Positions 27,480 through 37,344 of a stretch of 64,000 nucleotides of DNA are shown one piece after another. The translations under genes were made by a program, and so were the position numbers. Under the pieces are notes generated by a model. It saw nothing but the letters and a program-made list of their open reading frames with translations, ran no database searches and was not told the origin of the DNA. Numbering within the stretch: the first letter of the stretch is position 1; every line of letters starts with the position of its first letter. Source of the DNA: Rhodanobacter sp. A1T4 (GTDB lineage: Bacteria > Pseudomonadota > Gammaproteobacteria > Xanthomonadales > Rhodanobacteraceae); contig NZ_JACHCP010000014.1 of the NCBI RefSeq assembly GCF_014207185.1, forward strand, positions 1-64,000, given 5' to 3'.

Positions 27480-30400
27480 GCGACCGGCCCGCCATACCAC
27501 TGGGCGTCCAGCGAGAAGTGCTGCACGCCTCCTGCCATCGCTGTGCGGTTTGTGGCTTCGGCTTGTCGATCGAGCTGGCACACATCATTCCGTGGCGGAC
27601 AACCAAGGATCACAACGCCGTTAATCTGATCGCGCTCTGTGCCAACTGCCACACGATGGCCGACAAGCAAGGCTGGAAGTCCAAGGACTTCGAGTCCTAC
27701 AAGTTGCAGCCGTGGGCCTTGCGCACTAATGGCAGTCAGCCGATGAGCGTGGCGCAGAAGGCGATGGTCGACCTGATCCTGGCCCGCGATGCCGCCGACA
27801 TGGGCGATTTCCAGCGCGTGCAATTGGTGCGAATGATAGCGGCTTATGCGGGCGTGATGGTCGCCGATGTCAAGCTGGTCGCGGTCGCGCCCAGCAATAG
27901 CTCACTTGTCCGTATTGAATTGCCAGTTGATGCCGCCGAACGCCTGATCCTCGCCTTCCAGGCGCAGGATCCACGGCTGATCGCCTTCCTGGATGAGTTT
28001 GCATTGCCGGCAGGCTCCGAACTCGAGCTGGCGCTGCCCGTTCCCGGTTCACGAGCGGCCTTCGGTCTCGACGGTGGCATCAAGCTGATCGAAACTGCAC
28101 GGCCGACACCGGTGGACAAACCACCGATAACCAAGATAACGAATATAAAGGAGGAGGGGCTGGAATCGCTGATCGTCAGCGCCATGACTGCCTTCGACTG
28201 GATCGCGGGCCGCAACGCCGACTACGAGCGTGAATACGCGGTCGATCTGGAACAACTTGTGTCATTCCTTGAAAAGACGCAGGAAGAGATCGCCGCCGCG
28301 CTCGACCTGCGCCATGACGGCCCCAGCCGGCGCAAGTTTCTTGCCCAGTTGCAGGGCGAGATCACTCGGCGCGGCACCATCGATCTGCTGCGCAAAGGCT
28401 TCGGCCACGGCAAGCATCAGATCGACCTGTTCTATGGCACGCCCTCGCCGGAGAATGCCAAGGCCGTCGCGCGACATGCCGCCAATCGCTTCAGCGTCAC
28501 CCGACAACTGCATTACAGCCGCGAGCAGAGCAAACGCTCGCTGGATCTTGCGCTGTTTATCAACGGCTTGCCGGTGGCTACCTTTGAGCTGAAGAACAGC
28601 TTGACCAAGCAGACTGCCGAAGATGCTGAAGAGCAGTACAAGCGCGATCGAGATCCGCGCGAGACGCTGTTTCAGTTCGGCCGCTGCGTGGTGCACTTCG
28701 CGCTCGACGACCACGAAGTGCGCATGTGTACCGAGCTCAAGGGCAGCAAGGGTACGGCCAGGGAGTCTTGGTTCCTGCCGTTCAACCAGGGCTGGAATCA
28801 GGGTGCTGGCAACCCGCCCAACCCTTACGGGATCAAGACCGACTATCTGTGGCGGCGCATCCTCACGCCGGGTGGCCTGACCGACATCCTGGAAAACTAC
28901 GCGCAGATCGTCGAAGAGAAGAACGAAAAGACCGGCAAGAAGAAACGCGTGCAGGTATTTCCGCGCTACCACCAGCTCGATGTGGTGCGCAAACTGCTCG
29001 CCGATGCGGCTTGGTTCGGTGTCGGCAAGCGTTACCTGATCCAGCATTCGGCCGGCAGCGGCAAGTCCAACTCCATCGCATGGTTGGCCCACCAGTTGAT
29101 CGGCCTGCGCAAGGATGGGCACGAGCTGTTCGATTCGATCATCGTGATCACCGACCGGCGCCTGCTCGATCGGCAGATCCGCGAAACCATCCGCGGCTTC
29201 GCCCAGGTCTCGACCCTGATCGGCGCGGTGAAGGAAGGCGCGGGCAGTTCGAAGACCGAGCAGCTCACTAGATTCCTGCGCGATGGCAAGAAGATCATCA
29301 TCTCGACCGTGCAGACGTTTCCGTTCGTGCTCGACCGCATCGGCGACGCACATCGCAGCGGCGCGTTCGCGATCATCATCGACGAGGCGCACTCCAGCCA
29401 GGGCGGGCGCACCGCCAGCAAGCTCAACATGGCGCTGGCCGAAGAACCCGCGGACTACGACAGCGAGGAGGATCTCGAAGATCGCATCAATGCGATCATC
29501 GCGTCGCGCAAGATGCTCAACAATGCGAGTTATTTCGCTTTTACCGCCACACCGAAAAACAAAACGCTCGAGATGTTTGGTGCGCCGTATCGGGTGGGCG
29601 AAGAGACCAAGTACCGGCCTTTCCATACCTACACGATGAAACAGGCGATCGAGGAGGGTTTTATCCTCGATGTGCTCAAGTACTACACGCCGGTGGAAAG
29701 CTATTACCGGTTGGCTAAGACCATCACCGGCGACCCCGAGTTCGACGTCAAGAAGGCACGCAAAAAACTGCGCGTCTACGTGGAGAGCCACAGCAAGGCG
29801 ATCCGCGACAAAGCCGAGATCATGATCGATCACTTCCACGAGCAGGTGATCGGCCAGCACAAGATTGGCGGGCAGGCGCGGGCGATGGTGGTGACCGCCA
29901 GCATTGAGCGTGCGATCCAGTATTTCTTCGCCTTCCGCGACTATCTGGCGGAAATCAAGAGCCCGTACCGCGCCATTGTCGCCTTCTCCGGCGAGCCGGA
30001 ATACAAAGGCGAGAAGGTAACCGAGGCGAGGTTGAACGGCTTCCCCGGCGGCGAGATTGCCGAGCGCATCCAAGAGGACCCGTATCGCTTCCTGATCTGC
30101 GCCGACAAGTTCCAAACTGGCTACGACGAGCCGCTATTGCACACAATGTATGTGGACAAGGCGCTGTCGAGCATCAAGGCGGTGCAGACGCTGTCGCGCT
30201 TGAACCGTGCGCACCCGAAGAAGCACGACGTATTTGTGCTGGACTTCCACAACGACGTTGACACCATCGAAAAGGCGTTCGCCGCTTACTACCGCACTAC
30301 CATCCTCTGCCGCGAGACGGACGCCGATAAGCTGCACACGCTGAAATACGAGCTGGACAGCTACCAGGTCTATGCGCCGGAACAGATCGATACGTTAGTG

Positions 30401-31099
30401 CAACTGTACCTGGACGGTGCGGACCGCGACCGGCTCGATCCGATCCTCGATGCCTGCGTCGCTGTCTATGTACAAGACCTCGATGAAGAGGGGCAGGTCG
30501 CGTTCAAGGGCAGGGCCAAGGCCTTCACGCGCACCTACGACTTCCTCGCCACCATTCTCCCCTACGGCGTGCAAGCCTGGGAGAAGCTGTCAATCTTCCT
30601 GAATTTCCTGATCGCCAAGCTGCCCGCACCGGTGGAGGAAGACCTGGCCAAGGGCATCCTCGATGCCATCGACATGGACAGCTACCGCGCCGAGAAAAAG
30701 GCCACCCTCGCGATTGCATTACCCGACGCCGACGCCGAGATCGAGCCCGTTCCTACCTCCAGCGGCGGCCGCAAACCGGAGCCGGAACTGGATACGCTAT
30801 CCAACATTGTGAAGGCCTTCAACGAGCAATTCGTTGGCTTGTTTGCCGATCCGCAGCGCATGGAGCAGCGCCTCATCGGTGAAATACCTACCCGAGTGTC
30901 GGCCGATCAGGCCTATCAGAATGCCAGACAGAACTCGGACCGACAGAACGCTCGTATCGAGCACGACAAGGCATTAAAACGAGTGCTCACCGCGCTGTTC
31001 TCGGATGACGCCCAGTTGTTCAAGCAGTTCCAGGATAATGAATCGTTCCGCCATTGGTTGACCGAGACGGTGTTCAGTTTGACCTATGACGAGCCCTGA
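27476..31099 (+). CDS. hsdR: type I restriction endonuclease subunit HsdR with N-terminal HNH nuclease domain
   Basis: A 1207-residue fusion. Residues 15-65 form a zinc HNH nuclease: CHRC/CAVC cysteines at 20-26, the LAHIIPW histidine at 36, Asn47/Asn50, and CANCH at 55-59. Residues about 110-185 form a small unidentified alpha/beta domain, then a Pro/Thr linker. From residue 229 the normal HsdR begins (LESLIVSAMTAFDWI): PD-(D/E)XK nuclease with Asp357, Glu371 and Lys373 (FELKNSL), Walker A HSAGSGKSNS near 525, DEAH at 636-639, TATPKNK and later motor motifs, and a C-terminal helical part. HsdR normally cuts after ATP-driven translocation. GAGG precedes the ATG, which overlaps the hsdS stop. 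A perfect AAGGAGG at 28148-28154 lies 5 nt before a CTG at the HsdR junction, suggesting an old separate start. Confidence 0.9.
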   Translation: MSDRPAIPLGVQREVLHASCHRCAVCGFGLSIELAHIIPWRTTKDHNAVNLIALCANCHTMADKQGWKSKDFESYKLQPWALRTNGSQPMSVAQKAMVDLILARDAADMGDFQRVQLVRMIAAYAGVMVADVKLVAVAPSNSSLVRIELPVDAAERLILAFQAQDPRLIAFLDEFALPAGSELELALPVPGSRAAFGLDGGIKLIETARPTPVDKPPITKITNIKEEGLESLIVSAMTAFDWIAGRNADYEREYAVDLEQLVSFLEKTQEEIAAALDLRHDGPSRRKFLAQLQGEITRRGTIDLLRKGFGHGKHQIDLFYGTPSPENAKAVARHAANRFSVTRQLHYSREQSKRSLDLALFINGLPVATFELKNSLTKQTAEDAEEQYKRDRDPRETLFQFGRCVVHFALDDHEVRMCTELKGSKGTARESWFLPFNQGWNQGAGNPPNPYGIKTDYLWRRILTPGGLTDILENYAQIVEEKNEKTGKKKRVQVFPRYHQLDVVRKLLADAAWFGVGKRYLIQHSAGSGKSNSIAWLAHQLIGLRKDGHELFDSIIVITDRRLLDRQIRETIRGFAQVSTLIGAVKEGAGSSKTEQLTRFLRDGKKIIISTVQTFPFVLDRIGDAHRSGAFAIIIDEAHSSQGGRTASKLNMALAEEPADYDSEEDLEDRINAIIASRKMLNNASYFAFTATPKNKTLEMFGAPYRVGEETKYRPFHTYTMKQAIEEGFILDVLKYYTPVESYYRLAKTITGDPEFDVKKARKKLRVYVESHSKAIRDKAEIMIDHFHEQVIGQHKIGGQARAMVVTASIERAIQYFFAFRDYLAEIKSPYRAIVAFSGEPEYKGEKVTEARLNGFPGGEIAERIQEDPYRFLICADKFQTGYDEPLLHTMYVDKALSSIKAVQTLSRLNRAHPKKHDVFVLDFHNDVDTIEKAFAAYYRTTILCRETDADKLHTLKYELDSYQVYAPEQIDTLVQLYLDGADRDRLDPILDACVAVYVQDLDEEGQVAFKGRAKAFTRTYDFLATILPYGVQAWEKLSIFLNFLIAKLPAPVEEDLAKGILDAIDMDSYRAEKKATLAIALPDADAEIEPVPTSSGGRKPEPELDTLSNIVKAFNEQFVGLFADPQRMEQRLIGEIPTRVSADQAYQNARQNSDRQNARIEHDKALKRVLTALFSDDAQLFKQFQDNESFRHWLTETVFSLTYDEP

Positions 31100-31218
31100 G
31101 GTGCGGCTTTTGCAAACCGCGCACTTTCGTCGAAAGCCATCTGCCAGAAGCCAGTCGCGCTTCGGTTCGGTTAAGGCACAGATGGAGAGGATTTTGCTAC
31201 ACGCACGGCATTGCGGTT
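31100..31218. other. non-coding end of the island
   Basis: No gene is seen between the hsdR stop and the right groEL repeat. The last 15 bp before the repeat (GGCATTGCGGTT) still resemble the Gly/Met coding tail of groEL, as if a decayed groEL end continued a little upstream. Confidence 0.5.
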
Positions 31219-31292
31219 GGTGGTATGGACTTCTAAGTCCCGCTTCTCAGCTTCAAATAAGAAAACCCCGTCAAGGCGGGGTTTTCTTTTGG
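31219..31292 (+). repeat. right copy of groEL 3'-end direct repeat
   Basis: The same orientation and layout as 22282-22355: last groEL codons with stop, a 34-bp spacer, and a terminator. The first 21 bp are identical, the rest diverged by substitutions only, with no gaps. Confidence 0.85.
31262..31290 (+). terminator. rho-independent terminator after the island
   Basis: AAAACCCCG (31262-31270), 6-nt loop, CGGGGTTTT (31277-31285), then CTTTT. It differs from the groEL terminator mainly in the loop and should end transcripts from hsdR. Confidence 0.9.
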
Positions 31293-31365
31293 GTGCCTTC
31301 GGCATCGTGATTCGGGTTGATCGTCAGGCCAGAGCGCAAACCAACGGCGAGCTGCGCTCTTACGT

Positions 31366-33267
31366 TTAGTGAAACAGCGCCGCGGGAGCCGATGGTGGTG
31401 CCGATCCTGTGTCGTCACGCACGATGCCACTGGTTTGGCTCGTATCGACTTTGGGCAGCAGGCCGTCCAGCTTGCCGCTCATGCGCAGTTGCTCGACGCT
31501 GGACATCGCCTGATCAATCCGCTGCTCGTCACTGCCTTCTGCCGGCAGCACGGCACCGGGAGCTTTGGTCAGCGCTGCCAGCTGCGGACCGACCAGTGTG
31601 GTCAGCGCGAAGTACGGGTCATCATGGATGCCGGCCTGTTCCAGCAGTTTGCCGGGCAGCAGCCATGCAGCCGTTTCCATCGTCGTCGGCTTGCCGAGTA
31701 GATTGTGCGGGTCGACCATCAACCACGTACCGGCCTCGCTCAGCATGTCCTGGCCATCGACAAAGCCGGTGGTGCGGTAGCTGTCGGTCAAGCCGGGCAA
31801 ATGATCGCCGTAGAACAGCACGAGACTCGGGCGATTGCGCTTGGCGAGCCAGGCCACCAGCCGGCCCAGCTCGGCATCGGCGTGGCGCATGTGATAGATG
31901 TAATTCTGCAGCTCACGCTTGTCGGTATCGCCGAGGCCGTTGGGCACGGCGATGGCGTCGCGTTCGTCGCCATGCACCGGCTCGACGTCGTAAGGGCCGT
32001 GTGCTTCGATGCTGATCGCGAAGACGAATTGCGGCGGTCCGCTGTCCTTCATCTGCGCCATGATCTCGTCGGTCATTGCACTGTCGGCCATGTACTTGCC
32101 GTCGATCGCCGCGTTGGCAGGAAACGACGATTGCGACACAAAGCGATTGAAGCCCAGCGCCTTGAAGGCGGTGCTGCGATTCCAGAACGTGGGATCGTTG
32201 CCGTGCAGCGCCATGGTGTCGTAGCCGTGGTTGTTGAGCGTGCGCACCAGACTCGGCACCGTCTTGCTGTTCATCTGCAGATACGGAAACTGCAGGTTGT
32301 CAAAGTAACGCAACGACAGTCCGGTCAACATCTCGAACTCGGTGCGGATGGTGCCGCCGCCGAACGTCGGTACATGCAGCGGACCGCTGCTGCCGTGCGC
32401 TGCCAGCCGCTTCAGGTTCGGGGTGAACTGGCTCTGCTCATAGCCGCGCATGATGGTTGGATCGAAAAACGATTCGCTTTGAATCACCACGATATCGGGT
32501 AGTTCGTGTCCGGCAGGTGGCATTTGCATGTACTGCTTCATGGCCGCAGCTGACTGGTCGATCAGCTGGCTCGCCGCGGCATGGTCTGGCTTCTGCTGTT
32601 TGCGGCTGTTCTGCAGCTGAAACATCACCAACGAGCTGATCATTCCCGAGTGCACGCTGGTGGACGATGCCGACCAGGGTTCCATCCACAGCACCCGGCC
32701 GTTATAGATTTTCCCCCACGCCGACATGCCCATCAGCACAGTCACCAGCAGCGCAGCCATCGCACTACCGGCCAGTAGCCGTTTGCCACCGGTGCGACGG
32801 GCGAATAGCGGTGGCTCGAAGCGCCACATCGCAACGACCAGCGTCACCGCGAGCAGTAGTCCGAGATACGGCCAAGGACTATGCGGCAGATAGCCAAACA
32901 GCAGATGTGCGCCGCCTTTGCGCAATTGCCCCACCATCCGGAAGTCGGCGGGCAACAGCGGCGTGCCAAGGTTTTCCACCTTCAAGGCATTCACCGCATA
33001 AAACACGCCCTGCAGCAGAAAGGCCAGTCCGAACGACAACAGGAGTCGGCGTGTAAGCACCAGCAGTACGCCAGCCAACAGCAGGCCTGGCCATGCATTG
33101 GCCAGCGGAAAGCGTGGTTGCTGCAAGATTTGCAGCGGCGCTACACCTGGACCACCATCGAGCAGGCTGGTCAGCAGGACGAACGCGAGCACCATGAAAA
33201 GCAGCAGCGCCGCACGTACCGCAAGCGTGCGCGGTTGAAGAACCGACTGGGAGGAATGCAACGGCAT
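31366..33267 (-). CDS. LTA synthase family sulfatase (OpgB/MdoB-like phosphoglycerol transferase)
   Basis: A 633-residue inner-membrane protein with about five N-terminal membrane segments (to about residue 210) and a large periplasmic sulfatase-fold domain. Metal and nucleophile motifs are present: IQSESFFDP, FGGGTIRTEFEMLTG with the candidate catalytic Thr, AISIEAHGPY, and FYGDHLPG. Such enzymes move phosphoglycerol or similar groups from phospholipid to periplasmic glucans or other glycans; the exact acceptor is unknown. The ATG at 33267 follows AGGA and opens just before the first membrane helix, so the ORF extension to 33366 is rejected. It is divergent from glnE. Confidence 0.85.
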   Translation of the reverse strand: MPLHSSQSVLQPRTLAVRAALLLFMVLAFVLLTSLLDGGPGVAPLQILQQPRFPLANAWPGLLLAGVLLVLTRRLLLSFGLAFLLQGVFYAVNALKVENLGTPLLPADFRMVGQLRKGGAHLLFGYLPHSPWPYLGLLLAVTLVVAMWRFEPPLFARRTGGKRLLAGSAMAALLVTVLMGMSAWGKIYNGRVLWMEPWSASSTSVHSGMISSLVMFQLQNSRKQQKPDHAAASQLIDQSAAAMKQYMQMPPAGHELPDIVVIQSESFFDPTIMRGYEQSQFTPNLKRLAAHGSSGPLHVPTFGGGTIRTEFEMLTGLSLRYFDNLQFPYLQMNSKTVPSLVRTLNNHGYDTMALHGNDPTFWNRSTAFKALGFNRFVSQSSFPANAAIDGKYMADSAMTDEIMAQMKDSGPPQFVFAISIEAHGPYDVEPVHGDERDAIAVPNGLGDTDKRELQNYIYHMRHADAELGRLVAWLAKRNRPSLVLFYGDHLPGLTDSYRTTGFVDGQDMLSEAGTWLMVDPHNLLGKPTTMETAAWLLPGKLLEQAGIHDDPYFALTTLVGPQLAALTKAPGAVLPAEGSDEQRIDQAMSSVEQLRMSGKLDGLLPKVDTSQTSGIVRDDTGSAPPSAPAALFH

Positions 33268-33468
33268 GACAGTCCTGCGCTTGCTGACATGGTTTGGACA
33301 CGGAAATGTAATCGAGCCCAGATGAACCCAGTGTGGGTGGCGAAAAGGCAAACCTCGCCTGCACATGGCTGTAAAACGTCCACGTACGGAGGCGGTTTAC
33401 GGTGCAACCGTTAAGTTGCCGTCGGCCATTCAGGGCGGCAACCTTGCTCCGTGCGGCACAATATCCCG

Positions 33469-36312
33469 ATGCCAGTTCATGAATCTGCCGCACTTCGCGC
33501 ACTGATCGACGATCGTTACGGTGATCTGATCGCCCGCTGTCGCGCTGCCAGCGTGCCTTTGCAGCACGATGACGGCGCCGCCGAACGCATCCGGCGCACG
33601 CTGATGGCCAGCGACTTTGCCTTCGACGTATGGTCACGTCAGCCAGAGCTGCTGTCGCCGCAGGGGCTGGAGCGCCTGCATTCCGTCAGCGCGGCGGACG
33701 CCCGCGTCGAGGATTTGAAACTGCCGGAGGATGAAGCCACCTGCCTCAAGGTATTACGCCGTTTTCGCCAAGCCGAGGCGCTGCGGCTGGTCTTTCGCGA
33801 CGTCAATGGGCTGGATGAACTGCCCGAGACCCTGTCGGCGACCAGCGTTCTCTACGAAGTTCTGCTCGGCGTAGCGCTGGCTTGGTCCGAACGTGCACTG
33901 GCCTCGCGTTACGGCTACAGCCGTGATCAGGACGGCGAACTGCAGCGCATGGTGGTGGTGGGGTTTGGCAAGCTCGGCGGCAGTGAGCTGAATTTTTCCT
34001 CTGACATTGACCTGGTACTGGCCTATCCGCAGGGTGGCCAGAGCGACGGCGCCCGTACGCTCGATAACAGCGAGTATTTCGTGCGGCTTGGACGCCAGCT
34101 GGTGCGCTTGCTGAATGAGCCGACCATGGACGGCATCTGCGCGCGGGTCGATCTGCGCCTGAGGCCGTTCGGCAATGCTGGCCGGCTGGCGCTCTCGTTC
34201 GGTGCGATGGAGCAGTACTACCAGAGCGAAGGCCGCGACTGGGAGCGTTATGCCTGGATCAAGGCGCGTCCGGTAGCCGGTGATCGACTGGCCGGCAAAC
34301 AGCTGGAGGAACTGTTGCGGCCGTTTGTCTATCGCAAATATCTTGATTACACCGCGTTTGCCGGCCTGCGCGAGATGAAGGCGCTGATCGATGCCGAGGT
34401 GGTGCGCAAGGATCTGGTCGATAACCTCAAGCTAGGCCCTGGCGGCATCCGCGAGATCGAGTTCATCGTGCAGTTGACCCAGCTGATCCGCGCTGGCCGC
34501 GAACCGAGCCTGCGCGTGCGCGGCCTGTTGCCTGCATTGGCCGAATGCGAGGCGCGTGGGCATATCGGCACGGCCCGCGCCCACCTGTTGCGCGATGCCT
34601 ATATCCTGCTGCGCAAGGTTGAAAACCACGTGCAGATGCTGCGCGATGCGCAGACCCACGATATCCCCGAAGATGCACTCAGTCGCGAGCGTATCGCGCT
34701 GAGCCTCGACTATCCCGACTGGGAGGCGCTCGATGCTGCGCTGGCTGTGCACCGCAGCAACGTCAGCGAAGAATTCGCTGCCGTGCTTATGCCTAAGGGT
34801 GGTCGTGCTGCCATCGTGCCGGTGGCGGACCTGGTGTTGTGGCAAAAGGCGTGCGACGAGTCGCTCGACGCCAGCGCGCTTGAAGCCTCCGGCTTCTTGC
34901 CCGGTGGCGAACTGGCCGATGCCCTGCTGAAACTGCCGCAGGCCGCCGCCGTGCGCGCGATGTCTATGCGTTCACGCGAGCAGCTCGATCACCTGATGCC
35001 ACAGTTGCTCGACGCCGCGCGACTCAGTGTCGCGCCGGTACCGTGCCTGTTGCGCCTGTGCCGATTGATGCAGGCGGTGGCGCGGCGCTCGTCCTATCTG
35101 GCCTTGCTGGAAGAGCAGCCCGGTGCGCGCAAGCGACTGGTGCAGCTGTTTGCCGACAGCGCGTTTCTGGCGGAGCGCGTGATCGCGCAGCCGCTGCTGC
35201 TGGATGACGTGCTCGATCCGCGCATCGATCAATTGCCGTTCAAGCGCGTCGACATCGTGGCCGAAATCACCCGCGTGCTGGCCACGCTGGACGAGCGTGA
35301 AGCCGAGGCCGAGCTCGAACGCATCAACGAATTCAAGGCATCCACGGCGTTCCGGCTAGGGCTGGCTTTCAACGATGGCCGCGTCGATGCTGTCGCTACG
35401 GCGCGACGGCTGGCTACGCTCGCCGAATCGGTGGTCATTGCCGTCACCGCACTGTCCGAGCGCGAACTTATCGCACAGCATGGTCGTCTGCCGGGCACAG
35501 GCTCGGGTTTTGCCGTACTCGGCTACGGCAGTATGGGCGGCAAGGAGCTGGGCTTTGCGTCGGATCTGGATCTGGTGTTCGTCTACGACAGCCACCGCGC
35601 GCGGGTGATGAGCGATGGTGACCGCCCGCTGGAGGGTGTGCGTTGGTATCAGCGGCTGGCTCAGCGCGTGCTGAACTGGCTCACTGTGTTGACCCGCGCC
35701 GGTCGTCTTTACGAAGTCGATGCGCGGCTGCGCCCGGATGGTTCCAAGGGTTTGCTGGTCAGCAGTCTGGATACGTTCACCGCGTACCAAAAAAGTCGCG
35801 CATGGACGTGGGAGCATCAGGCGCTCCTGCGTGCGCGGCCGGTAGCCGGCGATGCGGCACTCAACACGGATCTGGCCGAGGTACGTTGCGACATTCTCTC
35901 GGCGCCACGCGACCGCGCGACGGTGCTCACCGAAGTCAGCAGCATGCGCCAGCGCTGGCGCGCCGAGCGTGATCGCTCGGATAAGCGCCAGCTTGATCTA
36001 AAACAGGGATACGGTGGTTTGCTCGACATCGAATTTCTGCTGCAGGGGCTGGTGCTGGCGAATGCTTCGCAGCATCCTGAGCTGCTGGATGTCACCGCCA
36101 ATGCCGGCATGATCGAGGCCTGCCGTGCCGCAGGACTGCTTGATGCCAATCAGGCTGCGATCCTGATCGTTGCCCACGCCGACCTGCTGCAGCGTTCGCT
36201 TACCTGCACGATGGATCTGCGCCCGCGGCTTGCGCCGCGCGATGCCGACTTGCAGCAAGTGTGTGCCGGTGTGCGGGAAGTAGCGGACATGTTGGGTTTC
36301 AAGTTCGACTGA
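33469..36312 (+). CDS. glnE: bifunctional glutamine synthetase adenylyltransferase/deadenylase
   Basis: A 947-residue enzyme that attaches and removes AMP on glutamine synthetase, answering to PII and glutamine. Two nucleotidyltransferase domains are visible: the N-terminal deadenylase (GFGKLGGSELNFSSDIDLVLAYP) and the C-terminal adenylylase (GYGSMGGKELGFASDLDLVFVYD), each followed by a helical domain (LKLGPGGIREIEFIVQ; LKQGYGGLLDIEFLLQ). Length matches E. coli GlnE (946). The ATG at 33469 is favoured over the GTG at 33451, but neither has a strong ribosome site. The 201-bp divergent region upstream shows GCAAC/GTTGC inverted words only. Confidence 0.96.
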   Translation: MPVHESAALRALIDDRYGDLIARCRAASVPLQHDDGAAERIRRTLMASDFAFDVWSRQPELLSPQGLERLHSVSAADARVEDLKLPEDEATCLKVLRRFRQAEALRLVFRDVNGLDELPETLSATSVLYEVLLGVALAWSERALASRYGYSRDQDGELQRMVVVGFGKLGGSELNFSSDIDLVLAYPQGGQSDGARTLDNSEYFVRLGRQLVRLLNEPTMDGICARVDLRLRPFGNAGRLALSFGAMEQYYQSEGRDWERYAWIKARPVAGDRLAGKQLEELLRPFVYRKYLDYTAFAGLREMKALIDAEVVRKDLVDNLKLGPGGIREIEFIVQLTQLIRAGREPSLRVRGLLPALAECEARGHIGTARAHLLRDAYILLRKVENHVQMLRDAQTHDIPEDALSRERIALSLDYPDWEALDAALAVHRSNVSEEFAAVLMPKGGRAAIVPVADLVLWQKACDESLDASALEASGFLPGGELADALLKLPQAAAVRAMSMRSREQLDHLMPQLLDAARLSVAPVPCLLRLCRLMQAVARRSSYLALLEEQPGARKRLVQLFADSAFLAERVIAQPLLLDDVLDPRIDQLPFKRVDIVAEITRVLATLDEREAEAELERINEFKASTAFRLGLAFNDGRVDAVATARRLATLAESVVIAVTALSERELIAQHGRLPGTGSGFAVLGYGSMGGKELGFASDLDLVFVYDSHRARVMSDGDRPLEGVRWYQRLAQRVLNWLTVLTRAGRLYEVDARLRPDGSKGLLVSSLDTFTAYQKSRAWTWEHQALLRARPVAGDAALNTDLAEVRCDILSAPRDRATVLTEVSSMRQRWRAERDRSDKRQLDLKQGYGGLLDIEFLLQGLVLANASQHPELLDVTANAGMIEACRAAGLLDANQAAILIVAHADLLQRSLTCTMDLRPRLAPRDADLQQVCAGVREVADMLGFKFD

Positions 36313-36366
36313 AGTGAGCTTCGTCGAGATAGTCGCTTCGCGTGAAAAACATTGACTGCCGAGACG

Positions 36367-37344
36367 TCATGACAACGCCTGTCGTGCTCGGATACGCCTG
36401 CACAGTTCGTCGGCCAAAGCAGAAGTCTCGCGCAACGGCAGCTGTAACGCAGGTGCATCGGCATCGATATCGTGTAGCAGGCCGGCATCGCGCAAGCCTG
36501 CATGAAAACGTTCGATCCGTGCCGGTAACGCGGCAAGGGTGAAGGTGTGCACGGGACAGCCCACCGCGCATGCCTCGCTGAGCATGTTTACCGAGTCGGG
36601 TGTGACCACCAGACGGTCGGCCCAGCCGAGCACTCCAGGATAGGGATTGGTGCCGTCGTCAGGCCCGGCCCAAATCAGGCCGGGCACGGCTCGAAACGCC
36701 TGGCTGAAGATGTCGATCAGTGCCGGCGGGGTGCGTCGCGAGGCCAGTACCAAGAGGCTGCCGCCATCCCGCTGATGTCGGTCGAGCAGATGACGGGCCA
36801 GTTGGCGGGCGTAGTCAGCATCCAGGGTAATGCCTTTGCGCGGACCGCCCAGCAGCGCGCCAACGCGCGGTTGAGGCAATTCGGCCAGTGCGGGGCAGGA
36901 GTCGCGGCCGTCTGCCAGCCAACTGTCATCGATGGTGTTGAGCGAGCCCAGCGGCGTCAATACGTTGGTGGCGCTGAGCTGATCATGCAGTGGCGCAATC
37001 ACGGTATCCCAATGGGAAGGACCGATCCGCGGATCGAGGATCTGCACGGTGTAGCACCGGCTGCGCGAAAGGCTGCGCAGTTGCCGGGTGAACAGTGCTG
37101 CGGCGCGACCACAGCCGATCGCCACGCTGGGCCACGGCGGCTCAAACAGCCTGCGCTGGTCTGGATGCAGCGCCAGAGGGCCACCGATGGAAAGCCTCGG
37201 CGCCAACCACGACCAGGGCGCCCGAGGTTCCAGTACCAGATGCCGCACCGGCAGGCCAAGTCGCTCGGCCAGCGCCAAGGCCTGACGCTGGTTGCCAGCC
37301 GCGTTGTCGGTAATTGCCCAGCATTCGCCGCGCAGTTTCAGCAT
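36367..37344 (-). CDS. mitochondrial fission ELM1 family protein (DUF1022)
   Basis: A 325-residue protein resembling a GT-B glycosyltransferase fold. Marks of the bacterial ELM1/DUF1022 family are the start [68 protein letters not shown], and the [22 protein letters not shown] stretch. Bacterial members are soluble or peripheral and often lie near envelope genes; their reaction is not known to me. It ends convergently with glnE (54-bp gap, no clear terminator) and is divergent from the reductase gene. Confidence 0.85.
   Translation of the reverse strand: MLKLRGECWAITDNAAGNQRQALALAERLGLPVRHLVLEPRAPWSWLAPRLSIGGPLALHPDQRRLFEPPWPSVAIGCGRAAALFTRQLRSLSRSRCYTVQILDPRIGPSHWDTVIAPLHDQLSATNVLTPLGSLNTIDDSWLADGRDSCPALAELPQPRVGALLGGPRKGITLDADYARQLARHLLDRHQRDGGSLLVLASRRTPPALIDIFSQAFRAVPGLIWAGPDDGTNPYPGVLGWADRLVVTPDSVNMLSEACAVGCPVHTFTLAALPARIERFHAGLRDAGLLHDIDADAPALQLPLRETSALADELCRRIRARQALS

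Noticed and set aside
28262..30115. 617-codon minus-strand frame opposite hsdR
   Set aside because: Fully inside hsdR, no family resemblance and no ribosome site; a shadow of the real gene.
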